DNA of 64,000 nucleotides from Paenibacillus hexagrammi (lineage in GTDB: Bacteria; Bacillota; Bacilli; Paenibacillales; NBRC-103111), in the NCBI RefSeq assembly GCF_021513275.1, contig NZ_CP090978.1:5747247-5811246 (forward strand). The letters run 5' to 3'. This document shows positions 42,748-52,371 of this stretch, one piece after another (positions within the stretch are counted from its first letter, which is position 1; the number at the start of each line of letters is the position of its first letter). The notes below the pieces were generated by a model. The model was not told where the DNA came from. It did no database searches and saw nothing but the letters and a program-made list of their open reading frames with translations. The translations under genes were made by a program, and so were the position numbers.

Positions 42748-43368
42748 CTACGACGCCACCGTCGACCCTGTCAGCTTCAAAAAGTTAGCGAGCAGACGCA
42801 TGCCAATATCTCCGCTTTTTTCCGGGTGGAACTGCATGCCGTACACATTGTCCCTGCCTACGATAGCCGTTACCTGCTGATAATAATCCGTAACCGCGAG
42901 CAAATCCGATTCAACTTCAGGCTTTGCATGGAAGGAGTGCACAAAGTACACATGACCTTCTTCCACATCCACAAATAACGGACTTCCGCTATTCTTGTAG
43001 ACCAGGCGGTTCCAGCCCATATGAGGCACCTTGTAATCGCCTTGAAAACGAATAACCTTGCCTGGCAGAAGCCCCAGACCCTCATGATTACCGTGCTCCT
43101 CACTGCTTGAGAAAAGCAGCTGCATACCGAGGCAAATCCCCAGCAGCGGCTTGCCCGTCTCCGCATAGCGGATCACGATGTCCTGCAGCCCGGATTCCCG
43201 AAGATTCCCCATCGCATCGCCGAAAGCTCCTACGCCTGGCAGAATCGCTCCATCAGCCGCAAGAATCCGCTCCGCATCGCCGGTCACGACAGCTTCATAT
43301 CCCAGACGTTCTACTGCTTTGCTAACGCTATGTAAATTACCCATTCCATAATCGATGATTGCAATCAT
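42748..43368 (-). CDS. hisH: Imidazole glycerol phosphate synthase, glutamine amidotransferase subunit
   Basis: Supplies ammonia to HisF. The protein has 206 residues, N-terminus IAIIDYGMGNLHSVSKAVER. The catalytic Cys is in GKPLLGICLGMQLLF, and the His-Glu pair in VYGMQFHPEKSGD. It begins 2 bases after the hisB stop. Confidence 0.96.
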   Translation of the reverse strand: MIAIIDYGMGNLHSVSKAVERLGYEAVVTGDAERILAADGAILPGVGAFGDAMGNLRESGLQDIVIRYAETGKPLLGICLGMQLLFSSSEEHGNHEGLGLLPGKVIRFQGDYKVPHMGWNRLVYKNSGSPLFVDVEEGHVYFVHSFHAKPEVESDLLAVTDYYQQVTAIVGRDNVYGMQFHPEKSGDIGMRLLANFLKLTGSTVAS

Positions 43369-43370
43369 GT

Positions 43371-43976
43371 TTACAGCACTCCCTTCGTCGAAGGAACCCC
43401 CTGCACACGAGGATCAATCGAAGTCGCTTCATCAAGCGCGCGTCCCAACGCCTTAAATATGCCTTCAATCATATGATGCGTATTCTGGCCGTAATGAACG
43501 ATGACGTGCAGCGTAATCCGTGCTTCCAGCGCCAGCTTCCACAGGAACTCATGAACGAGCTGCGTATCGAAGCTGCCTACGTTCTGGGACGGATACTGCG
43601 CGCGATACTCCAAATGCGGACGGTTGCTGATATCGATGACCACTTGCGCCAGCGCTTCGTCCATCGGCACAAATACGCTCGCATAGCGCTTGATGCCCTT
43701 CTTGTCGCCTAGCGCTTCGCGCAGTGTTTGACCGAGGCAAATGCCGATATCTTCAACCGTATGGTGATCATCGATCTCGATGTCACCCTTTGCCACGACG
43801 TTCAAATTAAACTGACCGTGCTTGGTGAACAGATCGAGCATATGGTTAAGAAAAGGGACATCCGTCTGAATCTCGGAAACGCCTGTTCCATCTACCTGAA
43901 ACGTCAGCTGAATATCGGTTTCGTTCGTTTTGCGGGAAACGCTCGCCGAGCGAACGTTTGATTCTTGCAGTGACAT
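43371..43976 (-). CDS. hisB: Imidazoleglycerol-phosphate dehydratase
   Basis: Monofunctional dehydratase, 201 residues. Metal-binding histidine clusters are in FLNHMLDLFTKHGQFNL, EIDDHHTVEDIGICLG and THHMIEGIFKALGRAL. There is no phosphatase domain, consistent with the separate HisJ. It starts right after hisD. Confidence 0.96.
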   Translation of the reverse strand: MSLQESNVRSASVSRKTNETDIQLTFQVDGTGVSEIQTDVPFLNHMLDLFTKHGQFNLNVVAKGDIEIDDHHTVEDIGICLGQTLREALGDKKGIKRYASVFVPMDEALAQVVIDISNRPHLEYRAQYPSQNVGSFDTQLVHEFLWKLALEARITLHVIVHYGQNTHHMIEGIFKALGRALDEATSIDPRVQGVPSTKGVL

Positions 43977-43978
43977 CG

Positions 43979-45265
43979 TTACTTCAACTTCCCTTCTTTT
44001 TTGAGCCTGATCTCTACGGCTCTTGCATGGCCTTCCAGCCCTTCATTCCGAGCTAATATCATAATCTGTTCACCGTTTGCGAGCAGCGCTTCTTTACTGT
44101 AGTGGATCACACTGGACTTCTTGATAAAATCATCGACGTTAAGCGGAGACGAAAATCTCGCTGTACCGTTTGTCGGCAGTACATGGTTCGGTCCGGCAAA
44201 ATAGTCGCCTACCGGTTCCGTACTGTATGCCCCCAGGAAAATAGCCCCTGCATTCTCAATTTGCGGCAGCACGCTAAATGCATCCTGCACGAGCAGCTCG
44301 CAGTGCTCCGGCGCCAAGCGGTTGATGACATCGATGCCCTCATCCAAGCTGTCGACCAGAAGAATGGCCCCCTTCGTTGCTGTCGATACCGCAGCGATCG
44401 CTTTCTTCGGCAGCACTTCCAGCTGCCTCCACAGCTCCTGCTTCACGGACTCGGCCAGCTCGCGGGACGGTGTCACCAGAATCGCCGGCGACATCTCGTC
44501 GTGCTCCGCCTGCGCCAGCAGGTCCGCCGCGACATACTCGGGGTCTGCGGATTCGTCAGCTAGCACGACGATATCCGTCGGTCCGGCGATCATGTCGATA
44601 TCGACGACGCCGAACACGTAGCGCTTCGCCAGCGCTACATAGATGTTGCCCGGTCCGACGATCTTGTCGACGGCCGGAATGGAGTCCGTTCCATAGGCGA
44701 GCGCGGCAACGGCCTGCGCTCCGCCTGCACGGTAGATCTCCCGCACGCCCGCTTCGGCTGCCGCCACGAGGATGTGCGGGTTAATGCCTTCCTCGCCAGC
44801 GGTAGCCGGAGGCGTCACCATGGCGATCTCCGGCACCCCCGCCACGAGCGCGGGGATGGCATTCATCAGCACGGAGGAAGGGTATGCTGCCTTTCCTCCG
44901 GGCACGTATAATCCGACCCGCTTCAGCGGTCGGATGATTTGGCCCAGCAGACTGCCGTCCGGCTGCAGGTCCATCCATGATGTGCGTTTCTGCTTCTCAT
45001 GAAACGCACGGATATTGGCGGCGGCTTGACGCAGCGCCGCCACGAACCCGGCGTCGACCTGCTCGTACGCCGCCTGCACTTCTTCGTCGCTCACGCGAAG
45101 CTCAGCGACGCTGACGCCGTCGAACTGCTGCGCGAAGCGCCGCAGTGCTGCGTCTCCGTCCTGCCGCACCGCTTCGATGATGCGGAGGACGCTCTCATTT
45201 TGCTCAGGAGTGCCGTACTCGACCTCTCGCTTTAATTGAAATTCCGAGGCAGGTAGTATCCGCAT
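43979..45265 (-). CDS. hisD: Histidinol dehydrogenase
   Basis: Performs the last two oxidations to histidine with NAD and zinc. The protein has 428 residues from the ATG at 45265, which has GAAGGG nine bases ahead. Conserved parts are LKRVGLYVPGGKAAYPSSVL, DKIVGPGNIYVALAK, IAGPTDIVVLADESADPEYV, LLAQAEHDEMSPAILV and YFAGPNHVLPTNGTARFSS. Confidence 0.96.
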   Translation of the reverse strand: MRILPASEFQLKREVEYGTPEQNESVLRIIEAVRQDGDAALRRFAQQFDGVSVAELRVSDEEVQAAYEQVDAGFVAALRQAAANIRAFHEKQKRTSWMDLQPDGSLLGQIIRPLKRVGLYVPGGKAAYPSSVLMNAIPALVAGVPEIAMVTPPATAGEEGINPHILVAAAEAGVREIYRAGGAQAVAALAYGTDSIPAVDKIVGPGNIYVALAKRYVFGVVDIDMIAGPTDIVVLADESADPEYVAADLLAQAEHDEMSPAILVTPSRELAESVKQELWRQLEVLPKKAIAAVSTATKGAILLVDSLDEGIDVINRLAPEHCELLVQDAFSVLPQIENAGAIFLGAYSTEPVGDYFAGPNHVLPTNGTARFSSPLNVDDFIKKSSVIHYSKEALLANGEQIMILARNEGLEGHARAVEIRLKKEGKLK

Positions 45266-45460
45266 GCCTATCATCCCTTCTATGGAGCATCTAGCGCTCC
45301 TTTATATCCATTGACTCTCTATTGATAATGTTAGCTCGCTTAAAAACTCTTTTTTGCTTTTCCTAAACCTTTTTAGGAGCTTACAGCTCCTCCTAGGCCT
45401 CCTCCAGCTTGCCCAGACCGACGAAGGTCAGAGCAGCCTACTTTGAGCTGATCCGCTTGA

Positions 45461-46102
45461 CTATACCTGCGCCGCTTGCACCGGCAAAACAGGCTGCAAT
45501 AGATCGCACAGCTGCTGAATCTGCGCATTTTTCATCCGGTAGCTCACTCGATTGGCGATCAAACGGCTGGTGATCTGAAATATTTCCTCCTGCTCCACAA
45601 GACCGTTCTCCTTCAACGTCTGCCCCGTCTCGACCATATCCACGATACGGTCAGCAAGTCCAATCAGAGGTGCCAATTCAATGGAACCATTGAGCTTAAT
45701 GACTTCAACCTGTTGTCCCTGTTCTTTGAAAAACTGGGATGCCACATTCGGATATTTGGTCGCTACACGCGGATGAATCGACGGCTTCCAGTCCGGAAGG
45801 CCGATTACCGACATGCGGCATCTAGCAATCCCTAAGTCCAACAGCTCGTAGACGTTGCGGTTTTCTTCCATCAACACGTCCTTGCCTACTACTCCGATGT
45901 CCGCAACTCCGTATTCGACATAGGTCGGAACGTCGACCGGCTTGGCCAGAATGAACTCCATCTTAGCTTCAGGGACCGGAATAATGAGCCTCCGTCCTTC
46001 CTCCAAGTCTTCCGGAATCGGAAGTCCTGCTTTGAGCAACAGCTTCGCTGCCTGTTTATAAATGCGGCCTTTCGGCATCGCTACTTTTAAAATTTCTTCC
46101 AT
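45461..46102 (-). CDS. hisG: ATP phosphoribosyltransferase, short form (HisZ-dependent)
   Basis: First step of histidine synthesis, joining PRPP and ATP. At 213 residues it is the short form, lacking the C-terminal regulatory domain, so it needs HisZ, present just upstream. Motifs: [39 protein letters not shown], and the PRPP loop [20 protein letters not shown] 195-base gap separates it from hisD. Confidence 0.95.
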   Translation of the reverse strand: MEEILKVAMPKGRIYKQAAKLLLKAGLPIPEDLEEGRRLIIPVPEAKMEFILAKPVDVPTYVEYGVADIGVVGKDVLMEENRNVYELLDLGIARCRMSVIGLPDWKPSIHPRVATKYPNVASQFFKEQGQQVEVIKLNGSIELAPLIGLADRIVDMVETGQTLKENGLVEQEEIFQITSRLIANRVSYRMKNAQIQQLCDLLQPVLPVQAAQV

Positions 46103-46188
46103 GATGCAAAGCCTCCTTCGAGTCTCCCATTCAAGGCTACTCGTCTTGTAAGCTGATTCTATCGTTACTCCTTTAAAGGAAAGAGGTT

Positions 46189-46356
46189 GTTGATAACGTA
46201 GGTTCCACTCCGAGCTTCAGCAGATTTTGCCCGATCGCTGTCGACATTTTGTTATTCGATTGAAATCATATCCTTCAAAGGTAATAACAAAACTTTCAAA
46301 GGCGCCAGCTACTCTTCTCCGAAAACTACGAAGCTCTCCATTCCCCTTTTATCAAC
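46189..46356 (-). repeat. Structured intergenic repeat, copy B (GTTGATAA ends)
   Basis: A 168-bp relative of the element at 24461, 14 bases after the hisZ stop. Ends GTTGATAA/TTATCAAC. Internal stem TTTTGTTATT (46247-46256) with AATAACAAAA (46283-46292). Flanked by imperfect direct repeats ACTCCTTTAAAGGAAA (46167-46182) and ACTCCCTTAAGGAAA (46365-46379). Confidence 0.75.
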
Positions 46357-46370
46357 GCTCTGCGACTCCC

Positions 46371-47570
46371 TTAAGGAAACATCTTAATCACATTGTGATA
46401 GATCGTGCCGGCAAACTCATAGGTACCATTACTTGAAGCTGTGTATGCTTCTGTCTGCGAATCCGAAACCAACTGAGTGACAACAATGCGTCCTTCACGG
46501 TCTCTCCGCTCTTGAGCGAGCTTCAGAGCTTCGGCTCTATTCGCTGCGCTATACAGAATCAACTCTCTTTCAGGTTGGTCGACCGGCTCCTTGCCGATGA
46601 CCTCCAGAATCCGATTCGTCTTGAGAGCAAAGCCTGTAGCAGGTGCTGGACGTCCAAATTGATTTAATAAGTTATCGTAACGGCCTCCGCTGCACACAGG
46701 GAAGCCCAACTCTGCTGCATAGCCTTCAAAGGTCATTCCCGTGTAATAGGAGAAGTCGCCTATCATCGTGAGATCAATGACCACATGTTCGCTGACTCCG
46801 TACGCTTTAAGCACATCCCACACTTCACAGAGGTGATGAATCGCATGCTGAGCAACCGGGTCCTTAGACACTTGGCGGGCTTGCTCGCAGATTTCATCGC
46901 CCCCTCTAAGTCTGAGTACGCCTTGCAGCTCATTTTCGACTTCTGGCTTTAGTGAAAGGGATTGAATAGCTTCCCGATACCCGACATAATCACGATTCAG
47001 CAGACACTCTTTAAGCATGGTCTGAGCTTCCTCTCTGCCTGAGAGGGTCTCTTGGAACAAGCCATTCAGAAAGCCAACGTGCCCCAGGGCAAATTTGAAC
47101 TTGTCCACACCTGCCGCCTGCAAGGAAGCGATAGCAAGAGCAACTACTTCAGCATCCGCTTCTGGAGAAGCATCGCCGACCAGCTCGACACCGGTCTGAA
47201 AGAACTCGGAATCTCTGCCCGCTTCTTCTTCGATGGCCCGGAAGACATTAGAGTGATAGGACAAGCGCAGCGGAAAAGATTTTTCCTTCAACAAAGAGGA
47301 CACTACGCGGGCAATCGGAGCGGTAAGGTCCGAACGCATGACTAAGGTCTTCCCCTTACGATCCAGCAACTTGAACAGCTTTTTATCCTCTGTGGAGCTT
47401 GCCACTCCCACCGTATCATAATACTCCAGGGTCGGCGTCATAATCTGACTGTATCCCCAACGTTCCATACAAGCCAGTACGCGAAACTCAATATTTCGAA
47501 GCTTCTTCACCGCTTCCGGCAAATAATCCTTAACTCCTACCGGTTTTTCAAACACCTTTGGCTTAGACAC
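46371..47570 (-). CDS. hisZ: ATP phosphoribosyltransferase regulatory subunit HisZ
   Basis: A HisRS-like protein without tRNA charging activity that forms a complex with short HisG and senses histidine. The protein has 399 residues from a GTG with GAGGTGA upstream. Class II synthetase-like motifs: MTPTLEYYDTVG, LVMRSDLTAPIARVVSSLLK, PLRLSYHSNVFRA, and GGRYDNLLNQFGRPAPATGF. It is the first gene of the operon; the C-terminal anticodon-binding domain of true HisRS is replaced by a short end. Confidence 0.94.
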   Translation of the reverse strand: MSKPKVFEKPVGVKDYLPEAVKKLRNIEFRVLACMERWGYSQIMTPTLEYYDTVGVASSTEDKKLFKLLDRKGKTLVMRSDLTAPIARVVSSLLKEKSFPLRLSYHSNVFRAIEEEAGRDSEFFQTGVELVGDASPEADAEVVALAIASLQAAGVDKFKFALGHVGFLNGLFQETLSGREEAQTMLKECLLNRDYVGYREAIQSLSLKPEVENELQGVLRLRGGDEICEQARQVSKDPVAQHAIHHLCEVWDVLKAYGVSEHVVIDLTMIGDFSYYTGMTFEGYAAELGFPVCSGGRYDNLLNQFGRPAPATGFALKTNRILEVIGKEPVDQPERELILYSAANRAEALKLAQERRDREGRIVVTQLVSDSQTEAYTASSNGTYEFAGTIYHNVIKMFP

Positions 47571-47717
47571 TGTCTCACCTCAATTTATATCTAACATCAT
47601 GCAGAGCATGTGTTCATTTATTGTTCTTGCACGTTCTACATATCCACCAACTATGCAAATCCCAATTGCTTTAGTCCACTACCGTGCTACCATACTACCA
47701 AAATAAAGAATGTAGTA
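47571..47717 (-). other. Leader of the his operon, no recognised riboswitch
   Basis: About 140 bases between the promoter and hisZ. I see no T-box GGGTGGNACCGCG sequence, no His-codon-rich leader peptide and no terminator before hisZ, so no leader control mechanism can be supported. Confidence 0.4.
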
Positions 47718-47746
47718 ATTTTATCACGAACCCATCCTAGCGTCAA
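47718..47746 (-). promoter_or_regulatory. Sigma-A promoter of the his operon
   Basis: TTGACG (47741-47746), 17 bases, TAAAAT (47718-47723) on the minus strand. The leader to hisZ is about 140 bases. Confidence 0.75.
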
Positions 47747-47776
47747 TTATACGTTCGTTCCGGCTGCAATAAAAAA

Positions 47777-47798
47777 CGTCAGGAGTCTCCTCCTGACG
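47777..47798 (-). terminator. Terminator of the hprK-lgt-ppaX operon
   Basis: Perfect 9-bp stem CGTCAGGAG/CTCCTGACG with loop of four, followed by TTTTTTATTG on the minus strand. Between here and 47930 nothing else is seen. Confidence 0.85.
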
Positions 47799-47929
47799 AT
47801 GATCCTTCTGTTACGTTAACTGCAGACTACTTTTACCACTGATTCAGCAACTCTGAGAACCGCGTAGGGTCTAAACCCTCAATCAGCCCAATCATCATTA
47901 CTTGCTGCTCAATCAGCCTGCTTCACTCG

Positions 47930-48421
47930 TTATTCCTTATTGCCAACCCGAATAACCTGAAGAGGATTCCCTGCAACAAAGCTATGTGGCGCTACGTCTT
48001 TATGAACGACTGAACCTGCCCCAATTACAGCGTGGTCGCCAATCGTCACCCCTGGCAGGATTGTCGTATTCGCCCCAACCATCACATGGGAGCCAATGCG
48101 GACCTCACCCAGTCTGTATTCCTTCGTCAAATACTCATGAGCTAGAATCGTGCTATTGTATCCAATAATAGTGTTCTCGCCAATATGAATTTTTTCCGGG
48201 AAGAAGACATCGACCATAACCATAAGCGCAAATGCGGTATGATTCCCCACCTTCATACCAAGCACATTACGGTAAATCCAATTCTTCACGTGCAGGGATG
48301 GGGAATAACGTGTAATTTGTATGAAGACAAAATTGCGTACGGCTTTCCACTTACTGACGGTATGGTAGATCTGCCACAAAGCGTTCGTGCCTTCTACCGG
48401 GTAGCGTTCCGTTCGTCTCAA
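47930..48421 (-). CDS. Left-handed beta-helix acyltransferase (YvoF/maltose O-acetyltransferase-like)
   Basis: A 163-aa hexapeptide-repeat protein: IHIGENTIIGYNSTILAHEY, VRIGSHVMVGANTTILPGVT, IGDHAVIGAGSVVHKDVAPH. His and Asn residues in these turns are typical of CoA-dependent acetyltransferases. The start is a TTG overlapping the ppaX stop, so it is coupled to ppaX. The neighbourhood hprK-lgt-ppaX-acyltransferase-hisZ is that of B. subtilis yvoF. Acceptor unknown. Confidence 0.85.
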   Translation of the reverse strand: MRRTERYPVEGTNALWQIYHTVSKWKAVRNFVFIQITRYSPSLHVKNWIYRNVLGMKVGNHTAFALMVMVDVFFPEKIHIGENTIIGYNSTILAHEYLTKEYRLGEVRIGSHVMVGANTTILPGVTIGDHAVIGAGSVVHKDVAPHSFVAGNPLQVIRVGNKE

Positions 48422-49076
48422 TCAGCACTCACATCCGGAGAGGCGCCGACAATCGGAAGCAGCTCTCTCATATCATCGATGATATAGTCCGGCTTATATT
48501 CATTGAGATAGGGCCGCCCCTTCCACGACCATGCCACGCCTACCGAGGTAACACCGGCGTTTTGTCCTGCCTCAATATCATAATGGCTATCTCCGACCAT
48601 CACAGCCTCTTCGGGCTTACCGTTTAATTCAGCCAATGCCTTCAATATTCCCTCTGGACTCGGCTTCGGTTCGGTTACATCCTCAACCGTCACGATCGTG
48701 CTAACGTACTTATCCAGTCCACAAAGCTTTAACCCCATTAGTGTGGTTTGGCGGATTTTGCTGGTTACGATACCTATTTTATAGCCCTGCTTATGTAAGC
48801 TTGCCATCACTTCATGAACGTGAGGGAACTCTTTTACGAGCTCATCATGCTTTGTAATATTGAACTTGCGGTACTTCTGAATGAGCGCTTCCACTTCTTT
48901 TTTCCTGTAAAAAACTCCATTTGCTCCACAAGAGGCCTACCCATATTCGGAATGATAATCTCTCTTGTCAAAGGCTCCGGCGTCTCGCCATCCAAAGCGT
49001 GTAAAAAAGACTGCACAATCAATTCATTCGTATCAACAATAGTTCCATCCAAATCAAACAGTACGGTTTGAATCAT
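48418..49076 (-). CDS. ppaX: Pyrophosphatase PpaX (HAD family), frameshifted in this sequence
   Basis: Hydrolyses pyrophosphate made by HprK/P in B. subtilis. The N-terminal part from 49076 reads MIQTVLFDLDGTIVDTNELI with the HAD nucleophile Asp, up to EFFTGKK. There a run of six A (minus strand, fwd 48898-48903) breaks the frame. Seven A would give GKKEVEALIQKYRKFNITKH and continue to 48418 with motifs IVTSK and VMVGDSHYDIEAG. The corrected length is about 218 residues, the family value. Start overlaps lgt by 23 bases. Confidence 0.92.
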
Positions 49077-50034
49077 ACTCTGCTCCTTTGGTGGATAGCT
49101 CTTCCGCGTCGTTGTTCTCCGAACCTGACGTTACCGCCTTCGAGGATACGATCGGATCGGAATAACGCACAGTGGCATATCCTTTTTTTCTTCTTACGAT
49201 TATCGTAATAACGGCGCCAATCACCAGCAGAACAGCTAACAATTGAGAAATTCGGACATTACCGCCGTATGTCAGTGTCCCTTGCTCGAACAGGAGGGTC
49301 ATCGGAGACCATAATGCATTCATCAGGGAAGCAAGCCATGTCGGTCCTATAAAGTCCAAGCTATCCGTGCGAAGCGCCTCGATAAAGAATCGGCCAACGG
49401 AATACCAGATCAGATAGCTGAAAAAGAGCTCCCCTGCTCGCAAAAAAGGTCTGCGTCGCAGCCAGAAAAGCAGCAGCAGGCCGACGAAGTTCCAAAACGA
49501 TTCATAAAAAAAGGTAGGATGATAGAAAACGCCTTCGATATTCATCTGATTCACAATGAAATTAGGCAAGTGCAGTGTATGCCGCAGGAACGACTCTTCG
49601 ACAGGACCGCCGTGCGCTTCCTGATTCATGTAATTACCCCACCGGCCTATCATTTGTCCAACGATGAGTCCAGGTGCACAAATGTCTAGAATTCGCCAAA
49701 ATGAGTACCCTTTCGATCTTGTATAGAAGAAACCCGCTGCAATCGCACCGATTAATGCACCGTAAATCGCTATGCCGCCGTGCCAAATCATAAATACTTC
49801 AGCTAGGTTATCCTTGTAGTCTTTCCATTGAAAAGCTACATAATAAATTCGGGCGCATATAATTGCGGAAGGAACGCCTATTAATAGCAAATCCATGAAA
49901 AAATCAGGCTGAATGCGAAATCTTTTTCCCTCCCGAATAGCCAGGAGCAGTCCTACTAACGCTGCTGTACCTAAAATAATCCCATACCAGTGTACCTTAA
50001 CAGGACCAATAGCAAATGCGATCGGATTAAGCAT
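49054..50034 (-). CDS. lgt: Prolipoprotein diacylglyceryl transferase
   Basis: A membrane enzyme that attaches diacylglycerol to the lipobox Cys. The protein has 326 residues, with seven hydrophobic segments. Signature motifs are VKVHWYGIILG, the IWHGGIAIYGALIG loop and LIVGQMIGRWGNYMNQEAHG. The C-terminal tail of about 45 charged residues is longer than in many homologues. Between hprK (29-base gap) and ppaX (overlap). Confidence 0.96.
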   Translation of the reverse strand: MLNPIAFAIGPVKVHWYGIILGTAALVGLLLAIREGKRFRIQPDFFMDLLLIGVPSAIICARIYYVAFQWKDYKDNLAEVFMIWHGGIAIYGALIGAIAAGFFYTRSKGYSFWRILDICAPGLIVGQMIGRWGNYMNQEAHGGPVEESFLRHTLHLPNFIVNQMNIEGVFYHPTFFYESFWNFVGLLLLFWLRRRPFLRAGELFFSYLIWYSVGRFFIEALRTDSLDFIGPTWLASLMNALWSPMTLLFEQGTLTYGGNVRISQLLAVLLVIGAVITIIVRRKKGYATVRYSDPIVSSKAVTSGSENNDAEELSTKGAEYDSNRTV

Positions 50035-50063
50035 CTGTATCTGTTACCCCCTCATAATGAATG

Positions 50064-51005
50064 TTAGTCGGCGTCTTCGAAATCCTCGGACAACGACTCT
50101 GTCAATTTATTCGTAAATTGAAGCGCCGCGTTATATCCCATTCGCTTCAGGCGATAATTCATCGCTGCTACCTCGACGATGACGGCCAAGTTTCGGCCAG
50201 GTCGTACCGGGATCGTTACAAGAGGCAGATCCGTGTCAATAATTCGAGTCAGCTCTTCATCCAATCCCAATCGATCATATTGCTTGTCCTGCTGCCAGTT
50301 TTCCAATTTGACAACTACGGAGATTTTTTTGACGTTCCGTATCGCCCCAGCGCCGAACAGCGTCATCACGTTGATAATACCAACACCACGAATTTCCAGC
50401 AGGTGGCGAATGAGTTCAGGAGCGTTCCCTGTCAGCACTTTATCCGCTGTTTGACGGATTTCGACCGCATCGTCAGCGATAAGTCGATGCCCTCTTTTCA
50501 CTAGCTCGAGAGCCGTCTCGCTCTTACCGATCCCACTGCTTCCGGTAATCAGCATGCCGACTCCATAAACGTCAACAAGAACCCCATGAATAGTTGTACT
50601 CGGGGCTAGCTTATTCTCTAGAAAACCAGTTAATCTGCTTGAAAAAATAGTCGTAGATACCTGACTTCTGAGTATTGGAAGTTCCCGTTTTGTTGCTTCC
50701 TCGAGAAGCTCAGCAGGCACATCGAGTCCTCTCGTTACAACAATGCACGGGGTTTCTTCTGGCGCACACAGCTGCTCCGCTCTGTTACGGCGTACACCTG
50801 TCGTTAACATTTCTAGAAAAGTAATCTCCGTTTTTCCCAGCATTTGAATGCGTTCCCGCGGATGATAGTTAAAATAACCCGCCATTTCAAGACCTGGCCG
50901 GTATAAATCAGCGGTTGTAATCGGTCTTTTCAGCCCGGTTTCCCCGGCCAAGACTTCCATGTGAAACTGTGCAACCATGTCGGAAACCTTTAATTTTTTT
51001 GCCAT
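50064..51005 (-). CDS. hprK: HPr kinase/phosphorylase
   Basis: Phosphorylates HPr (and Crh) on Ser46 in response to fructose-1,6-bisphosphate and reverses it with phosphate, controlling catabolite repression. The protein has 313 residues. P-loop [20 protein letters not shown], the HPrK signature [20 protein letters not shown] near the active site, and an N-terminal domain with [14 protein letters not shown]. Its substrate is encoded at 31223. Confidence 0.96.
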   Translation of the reverse strand: MAKKLKVSDMVAQFHMEVLAGETGLKRPITTADLYRPGLEMAGYFNYHPRERIQMLGKTEITFLEMLTTGVRRNRAEQLCAPEETPCIVVTRGLDVPAELLEEATKRELPILRSQVSTTIFSSRLTGFLENKLAPSTTIHGVLVDVYGVGMLITGSSGIGKSETALELVKRGHRLIADDAVEIRQTADKVLTGNAPELIRHLLEIRGVGIINVMTLFGAGAIRNVKKISVVVKLENWQQDKQYDRLGLDEELTRIIDTDLPLVTIPVRPGRNLAVIVEVAAMNYRLKRMGYNAALQFTNKLTESLSEDFEDAD

Positions 51006-51027
51006 TCACTTGTCTCCTTCGAGTTGT

Positions 51028-51057
51028 ATCATATCCATTAGTTTCATCGTAATGCAA
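51028..51057 (-). promoter_or_regulatory. Promoter of the hprK operon
   Basis: TTGCAT (51052-51057), 18 bases, TATGAT (51028-51033) on the minus strand, followed within 20 bases by GAAGGAGAC and the hprK start. Confidence 0.55.
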
Positions 51058-51113
51058 TCCCTAGGCGAAATCAACTTATACCGCGGAAAATGCAGTCCTA
51101 TATACAAACATAA

Positions 51114-51137
51114 AGGCCAACCGATAACGGCTGGCCT
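51114..51137 (-). terminator. Terminator after the sugar ABC ATPase gene
   Basis: AGGCCAGCCG/CGGTTGGCCT (one G-U type pair) around TTAT on the minus strand, with T-rich flanks. Confidence 0.65.
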
Positions 51138-51159
51138 ATCTTTTTACAACATTATTGAA

Positions 51160-52281
51160 TTAGTTAGCCAAGATGGACAATGTAGATGCTTTATCGAAGA
51201 AATGAACTTTGTTCATATCCAGAGCAAGCTTCGTGTTCATGCCTTCTTTGATTCCTGCGCGGCCGTCTACACGAGCGATTACTGTGCCCGCGCCGATACC
51301 GTTCAGGTACAGGTACATTTCGTGACCAAGGTTCTCTGTCAACTCTACGTTTACATTCACTACAGAGTTAGGGGAAGCTTCCAGGAATACTGGCTCATCA
51401 TGAATATCCTCTGGACGAACACCCAGAATCACTTCTTTACCTGCGTAGCCTTTATCGCGAAGAGCTTGCGCTTTACCAGCTGGAACTTCTACGCTTAGTC
51501 CGTTCGATTTGAAGAACAGGCCGCCGCCTTCTTGTGTCAATGTACCGTTCAGGAAGTTCATGGATGGGGATCCGATGAAGCCTGCAACGAACATATTAAC
51601 AGGAGTGTTGTAAATTTCTTCTGGAGTAGCCGCTTGTTGAATGATACCTTTATCCATAACAACGATACGATCGCCCATTGTCATAGCTTCTGTTTGGTCA
51701 TGCGTTACGTAGATCGTTGTAACACCAAGACGTTTTGTTAATTTTGTAATTTCAGCGCGCATCTGTACGCGAAGTTTCGCATCCAAGTTGGAAAGCGGTT
51801 CGTCCATCAAGAACACTTGAGGCTCACGAACGATCGCACGACCCAAAGCAACACGCTGACGCTGACCACCGGACAGAGCCTTAGGCTTACGATCCAGCAG
51901 ATGAGTAATATCTAGAATTTTCGCCGCTTCGCGAACGCGAGCGTCGATATCAGCTTTTTTGAATTTACGAAGCTTCAGACCAAACGCCATGTTTTGGTAT
52001 ACAGTCATGTGCGGGTACAAAGCGTAAGATTGGAAAACCATCGCGATATCGCGATCTTTAGGAGCTACATCATTCACCAGGCGGTCGCCGATGTACAATT
52101 CACCCTCTGTAATTTCCTCTAATCCTGCGATCATACGAAGAGTCGTGGATTTTCCGCAACCGGAAGCACCTACAAGAACGACAAACTCTTTATCTTGAAC
52201 TTCAAGGTGGAAATCTTTAACAGTGGATTCTTCTGCACCGGGATATTTCTTAACGATATGATTTAAACGTACGCCTGCCAT
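51160..52281 (-). CDS. ugpC: Sugar ABC transporter ATP-binding protein (MsmX/UgpC type)
   Basis: The ATPase subunit shared by several carbohydrate importers in Bacillales. The protein has 373 residues. Walker [21 protein letters not shown]-loop [17 protein letters not shown] signature [17 protein letters not shown], Walker [17 protein letters not shown], switch His in [20 protein letters not shown]. The C-terminal TOBE-type regulatory domain contains [13 protein letters not shown]. It stands alone with no permease nearby, as expected for a multitask ATPase. Confidence 0.93.
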   Translation of the reverse strand: MAGVRLNHIVKKYPGAEESTVKDFHLEVQDKEFVVLVGASGCGKSTTLRMIAGLEEITEGELYIGDRLVNDVAPKDRDIAMVFQSYALYPHMTVYQNMAFGLKLRKFKKADIDARVREAAKILDITHLLDRKPKALSGGQRQRVALGRAIVREPQVFLMDEPLSNLDAKLRVQMRAEITKLTKRLGVTTIYVTHDQTEAMTMGDRIVVMDKGIIQQAATPEEIYNTPVNMFVAGFIGSPSMNFLNGTLTQEGGGLFFKSNGLSVEVPAGKAQALRDKGYAGKEVILGVRPEDIHDEPVFLEASPNSVVNVNVELTENLGHEMYLYLNGIGAGTVIARVDGRAGIKEGMNTKLALDMNKVHFFDKASTLSILAN

Positions 52282-52371
52282 GGTTTCATTCCCCCTACGG
52301 TTTCTCGAACTTCATGTATTCATCTTACCCCACAACCACCAGACTGACTATGCACAACTCTTACAAAAAAA

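Noticed and set aside
45275-45460. Fourth copy of the GTTGATAA repeat between hisD and hisG
   Set aside because: Only an ATTGATAA-like end and a GGAGC/GCTCC hairpin are present; the rest does not align with copies A and B.
47571-47717. T-box or histidine attenuator in the hisZ leader
   Set aside because: No T-box sequence, specifier stem or His-rich leader peptide visible.
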